From Roseiarcus fermentans (GTDB lineage: Bacteria > Pseudomonadota > Alphaproteobacteria > Rhizobiales > Beijerinckiaceae): a DNA stretch of 64,000 bases. The first letter of the stretch is position 1. Each line of letters begins with the position of its first letter. This document shows positions 36,349 through 46,075 of the stretch, one piece after another. The position numbers were made by a program, and so were the translations under genes. The stretch covers positions 80,166-144,165 of the forward strand of contig NZ_QNRK01000018.1 of the NCBI RefSeq assembly GCF_003315135.1, given 5' to 3'. The notes beneath the pieces are model-generated. The model had not been told where the DNA came from. It saw nothing but the letters and a program-made list of their open reading frames with translations, and searched no databases.

Positions 36349-37758
36349 ATGAAGACCGCCAAGGATGTCCTGAAGGCGATCAAGGACAACGACGTCAAGT
36401 ATGTCGACCTGCGTTTCACCGATCCCCGCGGCAAGTGGCAGCATGTGACCTTCGACCAGACCCTGATCGACGAGGATGCGTTCGCCGACGGCCTGATGTT
36501 CGACGGCTCCTCGATCGCCGGCTGGAAGGCGATCAACGAATCCGACATGACCCTGATGCCCGACCCGACGTCGGCGTGCATGGACCCGTTCTTCGCCGCC
36601 TCGACCATGGTCCTCAACTGCGACATTCTCGATCCCGCCAGCGGCCAGCCCTACAATCGCGATCCGCGCGGCATCGCCAAGAAGGCCGAGGCCTATCTCA
36701 AGTCGACCGGCATCGGCGACACCTGCTTCGTCGGCCCGGAAGCCGAGTTCTTCGTGTTCGACGACGTCCGCTTCTCGTCCGAGCCTTACAACACCGGATT
36801 CCAGGTCGATTCGACCGAGCTGCCGACCAACAGCGCCACGGTTTACGAGGGCGGCAACCTCGGCCACCGGGTCCGCACCAAGGGCGGCTACTTCCCGGTC
36901 CCGCCGATCGACTCGGCACAGGACATGCGCGGCGAGATGCTGGCCGCGATGGCCCAGATGGGCGCGGTCGTCGAGAAGCACCACCACGAGGTCGCCTCCG
37001 CCCAGCACGAGCTCGGCCTCAAGTTCGGGTCGCTGACCACGATGGCCGACCACATGCAGGTCTACAAATACTGCATCCACATGGTCGCCCAGAGCTACGG
37101 CAAGACCGCGACCTTCATGCCCAAGCCCGTCTACGGCGACAACGGCTCGGGCATGCATGTCCACCAGTCGATCTGGAAGGCCGGCAAGCCGATCATGGCC
37201 GGCAATCTCTATGCCGACCTCAGCCAGGAATGCCTCTACTACATCGGCGGCATCATCAAGCACGCCAAGGCGCTCAACGGTTTCACCAACCCGTCGACCA
37301 ACAGCTACAAGCGTCTGGTCCCGGGCTTCGAGGCGCCGGTGCTGCTCGCCTATTCGGCCCGTAACCGCTCGGCCTCGTGCCGCATTCCGTGGACGTCCAA
37401 CCCGAAGGCCAAGCGCGTCGAGGTCCGCTTCCCCGATCCGACCGCCAATCCGTACCTCGCCTTCGCGGCGATGCTGATGGCCGGCCTCGACGGCATCAAG
37501 AACAAGATCGACCCGGGTCCGGCGATGGACAAGGACCTCTACGACCTGCCGCCGAAGGAGCTCAAGAAGATCCCGACCGTGTGCGGCTCGCTGCGCGAGG
37601 CGCTCTCGAGCCTCGACAAGGACCGCGCCTTCCTCAAGGCCGGCGACGTGTTCAACGACGACTTCATCGACAGCTACATCGAGCTGAAGATGTCCGAGGT
37701 CTATCGCTTCGAGATGGCGCCGCACCCGGTCGAGTACGACATGTACTATTCCTGCTGA
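36349..37758 (+). CDS. glnA: Glutamine synthetase type I
   Basis: GlnA makes glutamine from glutamate, ammonia and ATP in a dodecamer, the main ammonia-assimilating reaction. The 469-residue product, the same length as the E. coli enzyme, has the [14 protein letters not shown] segment, metal-binding [17 protein letters not shown], and [10 protein letters not shown] near the active site. The adenylylation-site context [11 protein letters not shown] near residue 398 shows control by GlnE. GGAAAGG lies six bases before the ATG. It is followed by a strong terminator. Confidence 0.98.
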   Translation: MKTAKDVLKAIKDNDVKYVDLRFTDPRGKWQHVTFDQTLIDEDAFADGLMFDGSSIAGWKAINESDMTLMPDPTSACMDPFFAASTMVLNCDILDPASGQPYNRDPRGIAKKAEAYLKSTGIGDTCFVGPEAEFFVFDDVRFSSEPYNTGFQVDSTELPTNSATVYEGGNLGHRVRTKGGYFPVPPIDSAQDMRGEMLAAMAQMGAVVEKHHHEVASAQHELGLKFGSLTTMADHMQVYKYCIHMVAQSYGKTATFMPKPVYGDNGSGMHVHQSIWKAGKPIMAGNLYADLSQECLYYIGGIIKHAKALNGFTNPSTNSYKRLVPGFEAPVLLAYSARNRSASCRIPWTSNPKAKRVEVRFPDPTANPYLAFAAMLMAGLDGIKNKIDPGPAMDKDLYDLPPKELKKIPTVCGSLREALSSLDKDRAFLKAGDVFNDDFIDSYIELKMSEVYRFEMAPHPVEYDMYYSC

Positions 37759-37781
37759 GGCTCGGTCTCGGAAGGATCGAG

Positions 37782-37805
37782 GGGGCGGCTTCGGCCGCCC
37801 CTTTT
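37782..37805 (+). terminator. Rho-independent terminator after glnA
   Basis: GGGGCGGC (37782-37789), a TTCG tetraloop and GCCGCCCC (37794-37801) form a perfect 8-bp stem, followed by TTTT. It lies 24 bases after the glnA stop codon. Confidence 0.9.
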
Positions 37806-37928
37806 GCTTGTGTGGAACCCGGTCCTCCGCCGGCGTTCTTGCGCGACGCTTCGCCGCTTGGAGCCGGCGCCCTGCCAGCGTATCCTGACAGACCGAGTCT
37901 TTCCGTCGTCGCTGGGAGGCGCCCTGTC

Positions 37929-38264
37929 ATGATCCCGTCCGCCGTCCGTTCGTTCGTCCCGTCCGCCGCGCTCGGGCTCCTGCTCTGGTCCGGCCTCGCC
38001 GGCGCGGCCTTGGCCGCCGCCGACGTCGCCAACGGCGAGGCGATCGCGAAGCGCTGGTGCGCTGCGTGCCACATCGTCGCGCCCGACCAGACCCATGGGG
38101 CCGACAGCGTGCCGACCTTCGCCTCGATCGCCAGGCGCCCCGACTTCAGCGCCGACAAGACGGCGAAGTTCCTGATGGACCCCCATCCCAAGATGCCGGA
38201 CATGCAGCTCGGCCGCGGCGAGGCGGCAGACCTCGGCGCCTATATCGCGAGCCTGGGCAAGTAG
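37929..38264 (+). CDS. Small exported c-type cytochrome
   Basis: The 111-residue product has a signal peptide (cleavage near AALAA, residue 30). It has one haem-binding CAACH motif (Cys44, Cys47, His48) and a likely axial methionine in HPKMPDMQL near residue 92. This is a class I cytochrome c of about 8.5 kDa when mature, located in the periplasm as an electron carrier. Redox partners are not visible in the neighbourhood. It is convergent with the cupin gene. Confidence 0.85.
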   Translation: MIPSAVRSFVPSAALGLLLWSGLAGAALAAADVANGEAIAKRWCAACHIVAPDQTHGADSVPTFASIARRPDFSADKTAKFLMDPHPKMPDMQLGRGEAADLGAYIASLGK

Positions 38265-38339
38265 GGCGGCGACCGCGGCGGGCGGCTTGCCGGCGCATCG
38301 GGCGAACGGCCCAATGCCCGTACGCGAGTCCGCGCGCGG

Positions 38340-38825
38340 TCAGTAGGGCGTGCCGTCCTTGCGGGAGAAACGCCACTTGCCGTCGACCATGGCCACCGAG
38401 AGGTCGTCGTCCGGATAGGCCGCGCTGTCGCCGGGCATGCGGTCGCCGACTTCCAGATAGACGACGTCGGCGTCCGTCTCGTTGATCAGGTGATGGGCGT
38501 CGCCGCTCCCCGCCTTGAAACCCGCGCACATGCCGGGGGAAAGCGTCGTGCGGCCGGCGTCGGTGACCAGCGTCGGCCGGCCCTCGAGGATAAAGACAAA
38601 CTCGTCCTGGATCCGGTGCGCATGGCGCAGGGCCGATTCGCCGCCGGGCGCGAGGCGCGTGAGATTGACGCCGAAATTCGACAGGCCGAACAGGTCGCCG
38701 AGCGGACGCTTGTCGCGGTTGCTGACCCGCGCGACGAACGGCGCCGGATAGTTGGACGCCTTTGCGCGCAGCGGCGCCTCGGCTGCGACGAGCGCGACGG
38801 GACGGGATGAGGTTTCAGCGGACAT
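38340..38825 (-). CDS. Single-domain cupin protein
   Basis: The 161-residue product contains one cupin barrel with the first metal-binding motif around [17 protein letters not shown] (two His and one Glu). The second lies around [19 protein letters not shown] (His). Such proteins include isomerases, dioxygenases and sensors; the substrate cannot be deduced. The start at 38825 is chosen because sequence upstream is low complexity. Beyond it lies a region with gene scars. Confidence 0.75.
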   Translation of the reverse strand: MSAETSSRPVALVAAEAPLRAKASNYPAPFVARVSNRDKRPLGDLFGLSNFGVNLTRLAPGGESALRHAHRIQDEFVFILEGRPTLVTDAGRTTLSPGMCAGFKAGSGDAHHLINETDADVVYLEVGDRMPGDSAAYPDDDLSVAMVDGKWRFSRKDGTPY

Positions 38826-38984
38826 GGGCGAGCCTCCGGGGCCGACTCTAGAGCGCGTCGGCGCGGACCGGAAGGGCGGTCTTCGCGACGGCCTTGCGCG
38901 ACCCACGAGGCGGAATCAGACCTTTTCGACGCTTGCAATGACGGCCGGCGTCCCTGCCGAGGCGGGACGCGCGGCGCCGGCTTT

Positions 38985-39140
38985 GCGAAGCGCCGAGGTC
39001 GGTCCGCACCGCGAGGCGATGCGCGCCCGTGTCGCGGAGATCGCCGGCTTCGACGCCGGGCGGGTGTCGGTAGAGGCGACCGCTGCCGAACGGCTCGGCT
39101 TCACCGGGGGAATCGGCCGCCTCGCGACCCCGATCCTCCG
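38985..39140 (+). pseudogene. C-terminal scar of ispDF / ispF
   Basis: One frame reads [17 protein letters not shown] followed by [15 protein letters not shown]. This is the conserved C-terminal part of 2-C-methyl-D-erythritol 2,4-cyclodiphosphate synthase (the IspF domain of IspDF: usual form GPHRxAMRxxIA, then VSVKATTxExLGFTGRxEGIA). Key positions have decayed: Lys-Ala-Thr-Thr has become Glu-Ala-Thr-Ala, and the GRGEG motif is lost. No IspD domain or start lies upstream. A functional copy must exist elsewhere if the MEP pathway operates. Confidence 0.65.
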
Positions 39141-39861
39141 CGACCCCGGTTTTCCGACCGGACCTCAACGCTTTCAATAACGTCCTGGGCGCCGCGGCGG
39201 GTTTTCAGACCACCGGCGCAATGCATTCAAGCGCTTGGGCGGGAATCGAGGGATTCAGCGACCGCTGAGCCGGGCCTCGGGGGGCGCTGTCATTGCCGAG
39301 CCGAAGGCAAGTCGATCCATGCGGCGGGGCGCGGCGTCGGCGTGGATGACTTCGTCGCTCGCAATGTCGAGGTCGGCCGCTACGACCAGAAAGGGCAGCT
39401 CAAGCCGTTCCTTGGCGCCGCCTGTATCCGCTCGGCGGCGCGACCTGTGGACCTTGGACGACGCCTCGCTTCGCCCACATGTCCACAGGAGAACAGAACC
39501 AGAAGAAGCGGACATTTGATGAGCTACCAAAACCGGACAACTGAATTCGCTATCGACAGCAGGCGCTGGACGACAGCGGGCGCAGCCAAGGCGCGGGCCT
39601 CGCGCCGGACGGACTCCGCTCGGCGGCCGTACACCCGGCCTTAAGCGAATCCTGTGGATATTTTTTCAGGGTGCTCTATATGCCACAGGAGGCGTGACGA
39701 GACCCTGATACGGGCGGCGGCGCGGTACGGGCGATTTTCCGGGACGAGCGAGTCTGGCCCAGCCGACGCTCGACACCCCGAAGAGATGGGCCGTCGCCGA
39801 ACCGGCGGACGGTCCTTGGGCGCTTAGGCTTTCCGGCGAATTTCATCAAGAGGAGCCGATT
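39141..39861. other. Gene-free stretch with a dispersed repeat copy
   Basis: No intact gene is visible. An inverted copy of the dispersed element seen near 24-25 kb lies at 39338-39365; its reverse complement starts CATTGCGAGCGACGAAGT and ends ATCCACGCCG. Around 39500-39560 the sequence has paired CGGACATTT and CCGGACAACT motifs, reminiscent of debris next to insertion sequences in this order, but no transposase is recognisable. The last 200 bases contain the likely promoter of the Wzz-type gene. Confidence 0.4.
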
Positions 39862-41271
39862 GTGTCACCCAGCGAGATGTTGTATATTCTTTGGCGACGG
39901 GCTTGGATCGTCGCGCTGACATTTCTCTCCGCCGCGGTCGTCGCGGCCGGCGTGGTGCTGTTCGTGCCGTCCCGGTACGACGCGGAGGCGACGGCGAGCA
40001 TCGATCCCGGAAGCATCAATCCGGTGACCGACATGGCCGCGTCGCCCATGTCGACCACGCTGATCCAGGGCAACCTGATTCAGCTGGTGGGAAGTCAGCG
40101 TGTCGCGCTGGACGTCGTCAAGCGGCTGAACCTGACCTCGAGCCCGTATATTCAGGCCGAGTATCGGGCGTCGTCGTCGTTCGGCCGCGAGAGCATCGAC
40201 GACTGGATGGCGGGGACGATCATCAAGAACGTCGTCGCGCAGTTTGAACCCGGAACGAACGTCCTGTCGATCAAGTACAAGACGTCCGATCCGAACCAGG
40301 CCGCCCTGTTCGCCAACACGTTCCTGGCGGCGACGATCGACGAGACGATCGCCATGAAGGCGGCGGCCGGCGACCAGACGGCGCGCTGGTTCGCGCCGCA
40401 GCTGCAGGACTTGCGCAGAGACCTGCAGGAGGCGCGCAACGCGCTCGAACAGTTCCAGTCGCGGACCAACGTCGTGGCGCCCAGCGCCAACAATCTGGGC
40501 TCCGATACGGAGTCGGCCGCTCTCGGCGCCGTGACGACCGACCTCGCGAACGCGCGCGCGACGTTGACGTCGCTCCAGAGTCGCCTGGCTTCGGGCGCGA
40601 CGGAGCTGGCGGCCGATCCGTCGGACCCCGACCTGCAGTTGATCAACGGGCTCAAGGACAAGATCGCGAGCGCGCAGGCCGAGATCGAGTCGGTCAAGAA
40701 CTCGCTCGGCGCGAACAATCCGAAAATGGTTTCTGCCTCGGCGAATCTCGCGACGCTGCGCAAGCAGTTCGCGGACGCCACCGAGAAGTCACGGGAGCAC
40801 CTGAAGCAGAGGATCGCGTCCGTGCAGAGCCAGATCGCTGCGCTCGAGATGGCCCAGGCCCAGGACCAGAAGACGCTGATCGCTGCGCAGGGACAGCGCG
40901 ATCGTCTGGGCGACCTGCAACGCGACGTCGTCTTCAAGCTCGACGAACTGAACGCCCGCGAGCGGGTGGCGTCCCAGGCGAGACTGCAGAGCAAGCTCAC
41001 CTTTGGCGACATCTCCCCGCTGGACAAGGCCGTTGCGCCCATCAGCCCGGCGTTCCCGAAGCCGATCATCGTCATCCCGGCCGCGCTCGGCGGCGGTCTG
41101 ACCCTGGGCATGATCCTCGCGCTGATCGCCGAAGCGACCGACCGGCGGATCCGGTTCCCCGCGGACTTCGCCAGCGCCACGTCTGCGCCGCTGCTCGGGG
41201 TCATCCAGGCGACGAGGCGCGGCAGGCGCCTTGGCGACGAGCGGCGGCGGCGGCTGCTGGCTGCGAGCTGA
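39862..41271 (+). CDS. Wzz/GumC-type polysaccharide chain-length protein
   Basis: The 469-residue inner membrane protein has transmembrane segments at about 15-35 and 395-420. The 350-residue periplasmic region between them is rich in coiled coil, and the short cytoplasmic tail is very basic. This is the polysaccharide co-polymerase (Wzz/GumC/ExoP) layout controlling chain length and export of exopolysaccharide. No BY-kinase domain is fused, and the tail lacks a Walker motif, so a separate kinase would be needed if one is used. Start is GTG at 39862 with AAGAGGAG upstream. No other polysaccharide gene is adjacent. Confidence 0.82.
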   Translation: MSPSEMLYILWRRAWIVALTFLSAAVVAAGVVLFVPSRYDAEATASIDPGSINPVTDMAASPMSTTLIQGNLIQLVGSQRVALDVVKRLNLTSSPYIQAEYRASSSFGRESIDDWMAGTIIKNVVAQFEPGTNVLSIKYKTSDPNQAALFANTFLAATIDETIAMKAAAGDQTARWFAPQLQDLRRDLQEARNALEQFQSRTNVVAPSANNLGSDTESAALGAVTTDLANARATLTSLQSRLASGATELAADPSDPDLQLINGLKDKIASAQAEIESVKNSLGANNPKMVSASANLATLRKQFADATEKSREHLKQRIASVQSQIAALEMAQAQDQKTLIAAQGQRDRLGDLQRDVVFKLDELNARERVASQARLQSKLTFGDISPLDKAVAPISPAFPKPIIVIPAALGGGLTLGMILALIAEATDRRIRFPADFASATSAPLLGVIQATRRGRRLGDERRRRLLAAS

Positions 41272-41440
41272 AGCCCGTCGCGGGCTCGCGCCCGGACCGG
41301 CGCGGCGGAGACGCGCGGCGGCGTCGCCTGTCCGCACGGGCGGCGGCGCCGTCACGCGGATGAGACCATCCGACGCGGCGCACCCGTCTTCCCGACGCTC
41401 GATTGACAGTGGAAAGCGGCGTCCCGCCCCGATAGGATCG

Positions 41441-41473
41441 CTCGAGCGCCGGTGAGCCGAAGCGGCGCTCGAG
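41441..41473. repeat. 11-bp inverted repeat upstream of hypB
   Basis: CTCGAGCGCCG (41441-41451) pairs perfectly with CGGCGCTCGAG (41463-41473) across 11 bases. It ends 28 bases before the hypB start and has no T-run. It could be an operator for the hyp operon, part of its leader, or a weak terminator of the preceding gene. Confidence 0.6.
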
Positions 41474-41501
41474 ACCGGGCCTTGTCGGGGGGAGACGCTG
41501 A

Positions 41502-42398
41502 ATGTGCGGCATATGTGGGTGCGGTCAGGCCGAGGTCGCCCCCGCAGACGGCAGGACCGCCGCCGGGATTCAAAGTCACGAACACGACGCCGTCCACGAT
41601 CACGGCGACGGCGCGGGACCGCACGCGCATCCCCACCCCCATCACGATCACGATCCCGGGCGCCGTCCCGGCGGCGACGCGCCCGACCACGGCCACGCGG
41701 CGCACGCCCCGGGCGTGAGCGCGGAACGCCTGATTCGGATCGAGCAGGACATTCTGTCGAAGAACGACGCCTTCGCGCGCCAGAACCGGAGCGTCTTTTC
41801 CGCCCGGCGGCTGTTCGCGCTGAACGTCGTCTCGAGTCCCGGTTCGGGCAAGACGACCCTCCTGGTCAAGACCATCGCGGCGCTGAAGGCGCGCACGCCG
41901 GTCGCGGTGATCGAGGGGGACCAGCAGACCTCGAACGACGCCGAACGGATCCGGGCGACCGGCGCGCCGGCGATCCAGATCAACACCGGCCGCGGCTGTC
42001 ACCTCGACGCGCACATGGTCGGGCATGCGCTCGAGACGCTGCGCCCGGAGGCGGGCGCGGTGCTGTTCATCGAGAACGTCGGCAACCTGGTGTGCCCCGC
42101 CGCCTTCGACCTGGGCGAAGCCCGGCGCGTCGTCGTGCTGTCCGTCACCGAAGGCGAGGACAAGCCGCTCAAATACCCGGACATGTTCGTGAGCGCCGAC
42201 CTGATGCTGCTCAACAAGGCCGACCTTCTGCCGCATCTCGACTTCGACGTCGGCCTCTGTCTCGCCAATGCGCTGCGAATCAATCCGAACCTTCAGACCC
42301 TGACGGTTTCGGCGCGAACCGGCGAAGGAATCGCGGCGTTCGTCGCCTGGATCGAGGCCAGCGCCGCCCGCCACGTCGCGGCCCTGGCCAGGGCCTGA
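41502..42398 (+). CDS. hypB: Hydrogenase nickel incorporation GTPase HypB
   Basis: HypB is a GTPase that helps insert nickel into the [NiFe]-hydrogenase large subunit. The 298-residue product has the N-terminal CGICGCG metal-binding motif and a long histidine-rich stretch (residues about 26-68) able to store or bind nickel or zinc. The G domain has SSPGSGKTT at 111-119, then [10 protein letters not shown] and [12 protein letters not shown]. Its usual partner HypA is not encoded here. GGGGGGAG lies before the ATG. It opens the hypBFCDE operon. Confidence 0.95.
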   Translation: MCGICGCGQAEVAPADGRTAAGIQSHEHDAVHDHGDGAGPHAHPHPHHDHDPGRRPGGDAPDHGHAAHAPGVSAERLIRIEQDILSKNDAFARQNRSVFSARRLFALNVVSSPGSGKTTLLVKTIAALKARTPVAVIEGDQQTSNDAERIRATGAPAIQINTGRGCHLDAHMVGHALETLRPEAGAVLFIENVGNLVCPAAFDLGEARRVVVLSVTEGEDKPLKYPDMFVSADLMLLNKADLLPHLDFDVGLCLANALRINPNLQTLTVSARTGEGIAAFVAWIEASAARHVAALARA

Positions 42399-42403
42399 GG
42401 AGC

Positions 42404-44683
42404 GTGGGCGCGACCGCCGCCGCGCTCCGCCCGCCGGGACTGCGGCTGCGGCTGCGCGTGCGCGGGTCGGTGCAGGGCGTCGGCTTCCGGCCGTTCGCCT
42501 ATGGCCTCGCGGCGCGGCTGTCGCTCGCGGGCTTCGTCCGCAACGACGGCGAGGGCGTGCTGATCGAGATCGAGGGGCCGCGGACGGAAGCCTTCCTGGC
42601 CGCGCTCGAAACCGGGCCGCCGCCGCTCGCCCGCATCGATTCGATCGAGGTCACGGCGATTGCGGCGACGGGCGGCGACGGATTCTCGATCGACGCCACG
42701 CAGGGCGGCCGGTCGCGCACCCGCATCGGCGCGGACGCGGGCGTCTGCGAGGCCTGCCTCGACGAGCTGTTCGATTCCGCCAGCCGCTTTTTCGGCTACC
42801 CGCTGATCGCCTGCACCCATTGCGGGCCGCGCTACACCCTGACGAGGTCGCTGCCCTACGACCGGGCGCAGACGTCGATGGCGCCGTTCCCGATGTGCGA
42901 GGCTTGCGCGCGCGACTACGCCGATCCCGGCGACCGGCGGTTTCACGCCGAGCCGATCGCCTGTCCGCGCTGCGGGCCGAAGCTCAGTGTCCCCATAGCC
43001 GAGGTCGCGCAAGCGCTGCGGAACGGAAAGATCGTGGCCCTGAAGGGCCTCGGCGGGTTTCACCTTCTGTGCGACGCGCGCGACGAGCCGGCCGTCGCGG
43101 CGCTGCGGCGCCGCAAGGCGCGCGACGCCAAGCCGTTCGCGGTCATGGTGGCGAACGCGGCGAGCGCCGCCCGGCTGGCCGACATCGGGCCGGCGGAGCG
43201 GGCGCTGCTCACCCATCGCGCGCGGCCGATCGTGCTGGCGCGGAGCCGCGGCGCGCTCGCCCCGAGCGTCGCCCCCAACCTCCGCGACATCGGCGTCATG
43301 CTCGCCTACACCCCGCTGCACTGGCTCGTCCTGCACGCGCTCGCCGGCGCCCCCGACTTCCGGCGCTGGCGCGACGCCCCCTCGGAGCTGGCGCTGGTCG
43401 CGACCAGCGCCAATCTCGGCGGCGAGCCGCTCGTCGCCTCCGACGAGGACGCCGACAGCCGCCTGCGCGGCGTCGCCGACCTGATCGTGACCCACGAGCG
43501 GGCGATCGTGGTCAGGGCCGACGATTCCGTCCTGCGCGTCGTCGACGGCGCCCCCGCCTTCCTGCGCCGGGCGCGCGGCTTCGTGCCCGACCCGATCGAT
43601 CTCGGCGCGGACGGCCCGTGCGTGATTGCGGCCGGCGCCGATCTCAAGAACACGGTCACCATCACCCGCGGCCGCGAGGCGTTCGTGTCGCAGCACATCG
43701 GCGACCTCGACGATCGCGAGACGATCCGCTTCCGGCAGGAGACGGTCCGGCGGCTGATCGATCTGCTGCAGGTCGAGCCGGAGCTGGCGGCCTGCGACCT
43801 TCACCCCGATTTCGTCTCGACCCGGGCCGCCGAGGCCTCGGGCCTGCCGCTGATCCCGGTGCAGCACCACGTCGCCCATGTGGCAGCGACCGCGGCCGAG
43901 CGGCGTTGGCGCGGGCCGATCCTCGGCGTCGCCCTCGACGGCTACGGCTACGGCGCCGACGGCGCGCCCTGGGGCGGCGAACTCCTCGCCCTCGACGGCG
44001 CGCGATGGGAACGCCTGGGATCGCTTGCGCCGCTGGCGCTGCCGGGCGGCGATCGGGCGGCGCGCGAACCGTGGCGCATGGGCGTTGCGATGCTCGAGCG
44101 CCTCGGCCGGCTCGACGACGCCAAGACCCTGTTCACCGCCGCGCCGGAAGCGGCGCGGCTCGCCGAAGCGTTGCGGCGGGGGCCGCGCGCGCGCCGCACG
44201 ACCAGCCTCGGGCGGCTGTTCGACGCGGCCGCAGCCCTGGCGGGCGTCCGCCTCGTGCAGCATTACGAGGGCCAGGCGGCGATGGAGTTCGAGGCGCTGG
44301 TCGAGCGCCCGCGGGTCGTCCCCGGCGGATGGGCGGTCGCCGATCATCGGCTCGATTTCGCGCCGCTGATGGCGGCGATGTTGGACGGCGGCCTCGGCGG
44401 TCGCGAAGCGGCCGAGGCGTTTCACGGCACGCTGGTCGCCGGGCTCGCCGACTGGATCGGCGCGGCGGCGCGGGCGCGCGGCCTGACGCGGATCGCGCTC
44501 GGCGGCGGCTGCCTGATGAACCGCGTGCTGGCCGAAGGTCTGGTCGAGGCGCTGCGGGCGGCCGGTGTCGAGCCGGCGTTGCCGCGCCAGGTTCCCGCCA
44601 ACGACGGCGGCGTGTCGTTCGGGCAGGCCGCATTCGCTCTCGCCCGCGCCGGCGCGGCGCCCGCGCCATCTGGAGAGACGTGA
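42404..44683 (+). CDS. hypF: Carbamoyltransferase HypF
   Basis: HypF makes the carbamoyl group that becomes the cyanide ligands of the hydrogenase iron centre and transfers it to HypE. The 759-residue product contains an acylphosphatase domain (VRGSVQGVGFRPFAYGL) and two zinc fingers (CEACLDEL to CTHCGPR, CEACARDY to CPRCGP). The YrdC-like domain (KGLGGFHLLCDA) and the Kae1-like domain (VQHHVAHVAATAAE, then GGGCLMNRVLAEGL) follow. The GTG at 42404, five bases after the hypB stop, with GAGGAG just before it, is chosen; the frame is open further upstream but is antigenic to nothing known and overlaps hypB. Confidence 0.93.
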   Translation: MGATAAALRPPGLRLRLRVRGSVQGVGFRPFAYGLAARLSLAGFVRNDGEGVLIEIEGPRTEAFLAALETGPPPLARIDSIEVTAIAATGGDGFSIDATQGGRSRTRIGADAGVCEACLDELFDSASRFFGYPLIACTHCGPRYTLTRSLPYDRAQTSMAPFPMCEACARDYADPGDRRFHAEPIACPRCGPKLSVPIAEVAQALRNGKIVALKGLGGFHLLCDARDEPAVAALRRRKARDAKPFAVMVANAASAARLADIGPAERALLTHRARPIVLARSRGALAPSVAPNLRDIGVMLAYTPLHWLVLHALAGAPDFRRWRDAPSELALVATSANLGGEPLVASDEDADSRLRGVADLIVTHERAIVVRADDSVLRVVDGAPAFLRRARGFVPDPIDLGADGPCVIAAGADLKNTVTITRGREAFVSQHIGDLDDRETIRFRQETVRRLIDLLQVEPELAACDLHPDFVSTRAAEASGLPLIPVQHHVAHVAATAAERRWRGPILGVALDGYGYGADGAPWGGELLALDGARWERLGSLAPLALPGGDRAAREPWRMGVAMLERLGRLDDAKTLFTAAPEAARLAEALRRGPRARRTTSLGRLFDAAAALAGVRLVQHYEGQAAMEFEALVERPRVVPGGWAVADHRLDFAPLMAAMLDGGLGGREAAEAFHGTLVAGLADWIGAAARARGLTRIALGGGCLMNRVLAEGLVEALRAAGVEPALPRQVPANDGGVSFGQAAFALARAGAAPAPSGET

Positions 44684-44685
44684 CG

Positions 44686-44907
44686 ATGTGCCTCGCAATC
44701 CCTGTCGAAGTGCGCGAAATTCTGCCAGGCGACATGGCCAGGGTCAGCCTCGACGGCGTCGTCAAGGTCGTCTCGATCGCGCTCGTCGAGGACGTGAAGG
44801 TCGGCGATTACGTCGTGCTGCATGTCGGCTACGCGCTCGCCAGGATCGATCCCGAGGAAGCCCGAAAGACGCTCGCGCTCCTGCAAGCGGTCGCAGCCGA
44901 CGCGTGA
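44686..44907 (+). CDS. hypC: Hydrogenase assembly chaperone HypC
   Basis: HypC works with HypD as the scaffold on which the Fe(CN)2CO group is built, and escorts the hydrogenase large-subunit precursor. The 73-residue product starts MCLAIPVEV, with the essential N-terminal Cys2, and has the family's beta-barrel pattern GDYVVLHVGYALARID. It starts two bases after the hypF stop codon. The short form and position before hypD are typical. Confidence 0.95.
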   Translation: MCLAIPVEVREILPGDMARVSLDGVVKVVSIALVEDVKVGDYVVLHVGYALARIDPEEARKTLALLQAVAADA

Positions 44908-44920
44908 AGGAAGGCCGCCG

Positions 44921-46075
44921 ATGAAATACGTCGACGAATATCGCGACGGCGCGCTCGCCCGCTCGATCGCCGCCGCGATCGCGCGCGAGGTGAGGCCCGA
45001 CCGGGTCTATCGCCTGATGGAGTTCTGCGGCGGGCACACGCACGCCATCTCGCGCTACGGGCTCGAGGACCTGCTGCCGGCGAACGTGCGCCTGATTCAC
45101 GGCCCCGGCTGCCCGGTCTGCGTGCTGCCGATGGCGCGGCTCGACATGGCGATCGCCTGCGCCGGTCTGCCCGCCGTCACGCTGTGCGCCTATGGCGACC
45201 TGATGCGTGTGCCGGGCTCGAACGGCTCGAGCCTGCTCAAGGCGAAGGCGGCGGGCGCCGACATCCGCATGGTCTATTCGACCCTCGACGCGCTCCGCAT
45301 CGCCGAGGCGGAGCCCGCCCGCGAGGTCGTGTTCTTCGCCGTCGGCTTCGAGACCACGACGCCGGCGACCGCGCTCGCCGTTCGCGCGGCGGAACGACAG
45401 GCGCTCGGGAACTTTTCCGTCCTGTGCAATCACGTCATGACGCCGCCGGCGATGCGCGCCATCCTCGACGGCGGGGGCGAGGGCGACGAGACGCCGGTCC
45501 TGATCGAGGGCTTCATCGGCCCGGCTCACGTCAGCACGGTGATCGGCGTCGAGCCCTATCGGCCGTTTGCGCGCGACGACGGCAAGCCGGTCGTCATCGC
45601 CGGCTTCGAGCCGCTCGACGTCGCGCAGGCGATCCTGATGCTGGTCAGACAGATCAACGACGGCCGCGCCGAGGTGGAGAATCAATACATCCGCGCCGTG
45701 ACCCCCTCGGGCAACGCGCGGGCGCAGGCGGAGATCGCCGCGGTGTTCGAGACGCGCGAGGCGTTCGAATGGCGCGGCCTCGGCTCTCTCCCGGCGAGCG
45801 CGCTCCGCCTGCGCCCCGCCTTCGCTCGTTACGACGCCGAGCGGCGGTTCGGCCTCGCGGAGACGCCGGCGGCGGACAATCCCGCCTGCGAATGCGGGGC
45901 GATCCTTCGCGGCGCCAAGACCCCGCGCGAATGCAGGCTGTTCGGCACGGTCTGCACTCCCGACACGCCGATGGGCTCGTGCATGGTCTCCCCCGAGGGC
46001 GCCTGCGCCGCGCGTTGGACCTACGGGCGCTTTCGCGACAACGCCGCGGCCGCCCGGCGAAAGGAGATCGCGTGA
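44921..46075 (+). CDS. hypD: Hydrogenase maturation protein HypD
   Basis: HypD, an iron-sulfur protein, assembles the Fe(CN)2CO moiety together with HypC. The 384-residue product has the conserved CGGHTHAISRYG motif near residue 35 and HGPGCPVCVLP near 65. GFETTTPATA is near 145, and the C-terminal cysteine set for the [4Fe-4S] cluster (CECGAILRG, C-x(n)-C around TPxEC and GSCMVSPEGACAA) is present. It begins 13 bases after hypC, with GAAGGAAGG upstream, and its stop overlaps the hypE start. Confidence 0.95.
   Translation: MKYVDEYRDGALARSIAAAIAREVRPDRVYRLMEFCGGHTHAISRYGLEDLLPANVRLIHGPGCPVCVLPMARLDMAIACAGLPAVTLCAYGDLMRVPGSNGSSLLKAKAAGADIRMVYSTLDALRIAEAEPAREVVFFAVGFETTTPATALAVRAAERQALGNFSVLCNHVMTPPAMRAILDGGGEGDETPVLIEGFIGPAHVSTVIGVEPYRPFARDDGKPVVIAGFEPLDVAQAILMLVRQINDGRAEVENQYIRAVTPSGNARAQAEIAAVFETREAFEWRGLGSLPASALRLRPAFARYDAERRFGLAETPAADNPACECGAILRGAKTPRECRLFGTVCTPDTPMGSCMVSPEGACAARWTYGRFRDNAAAARRKEIA

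Noticed and set aside
39235..39530. Short open frames on both strands, one containing LPFLVVAADLDIASDEVIH
   Set aside because: The region coincides with a dispersed repeat copy, so the apparent protein is a translation of the repeat.
41403..41436. TTGACA followed by GATAGG as hypB promoter
   Set aside because: The spacer is 22 bases, too long for a sigma-70 promoter.
41504..42403. N-terminal extension of hypF through the whole of hypB
   Set aside because: The extension is an out-of-frame shadow of hypB; HypF's acylphosphatase domain begins just after the GTG at 42404.
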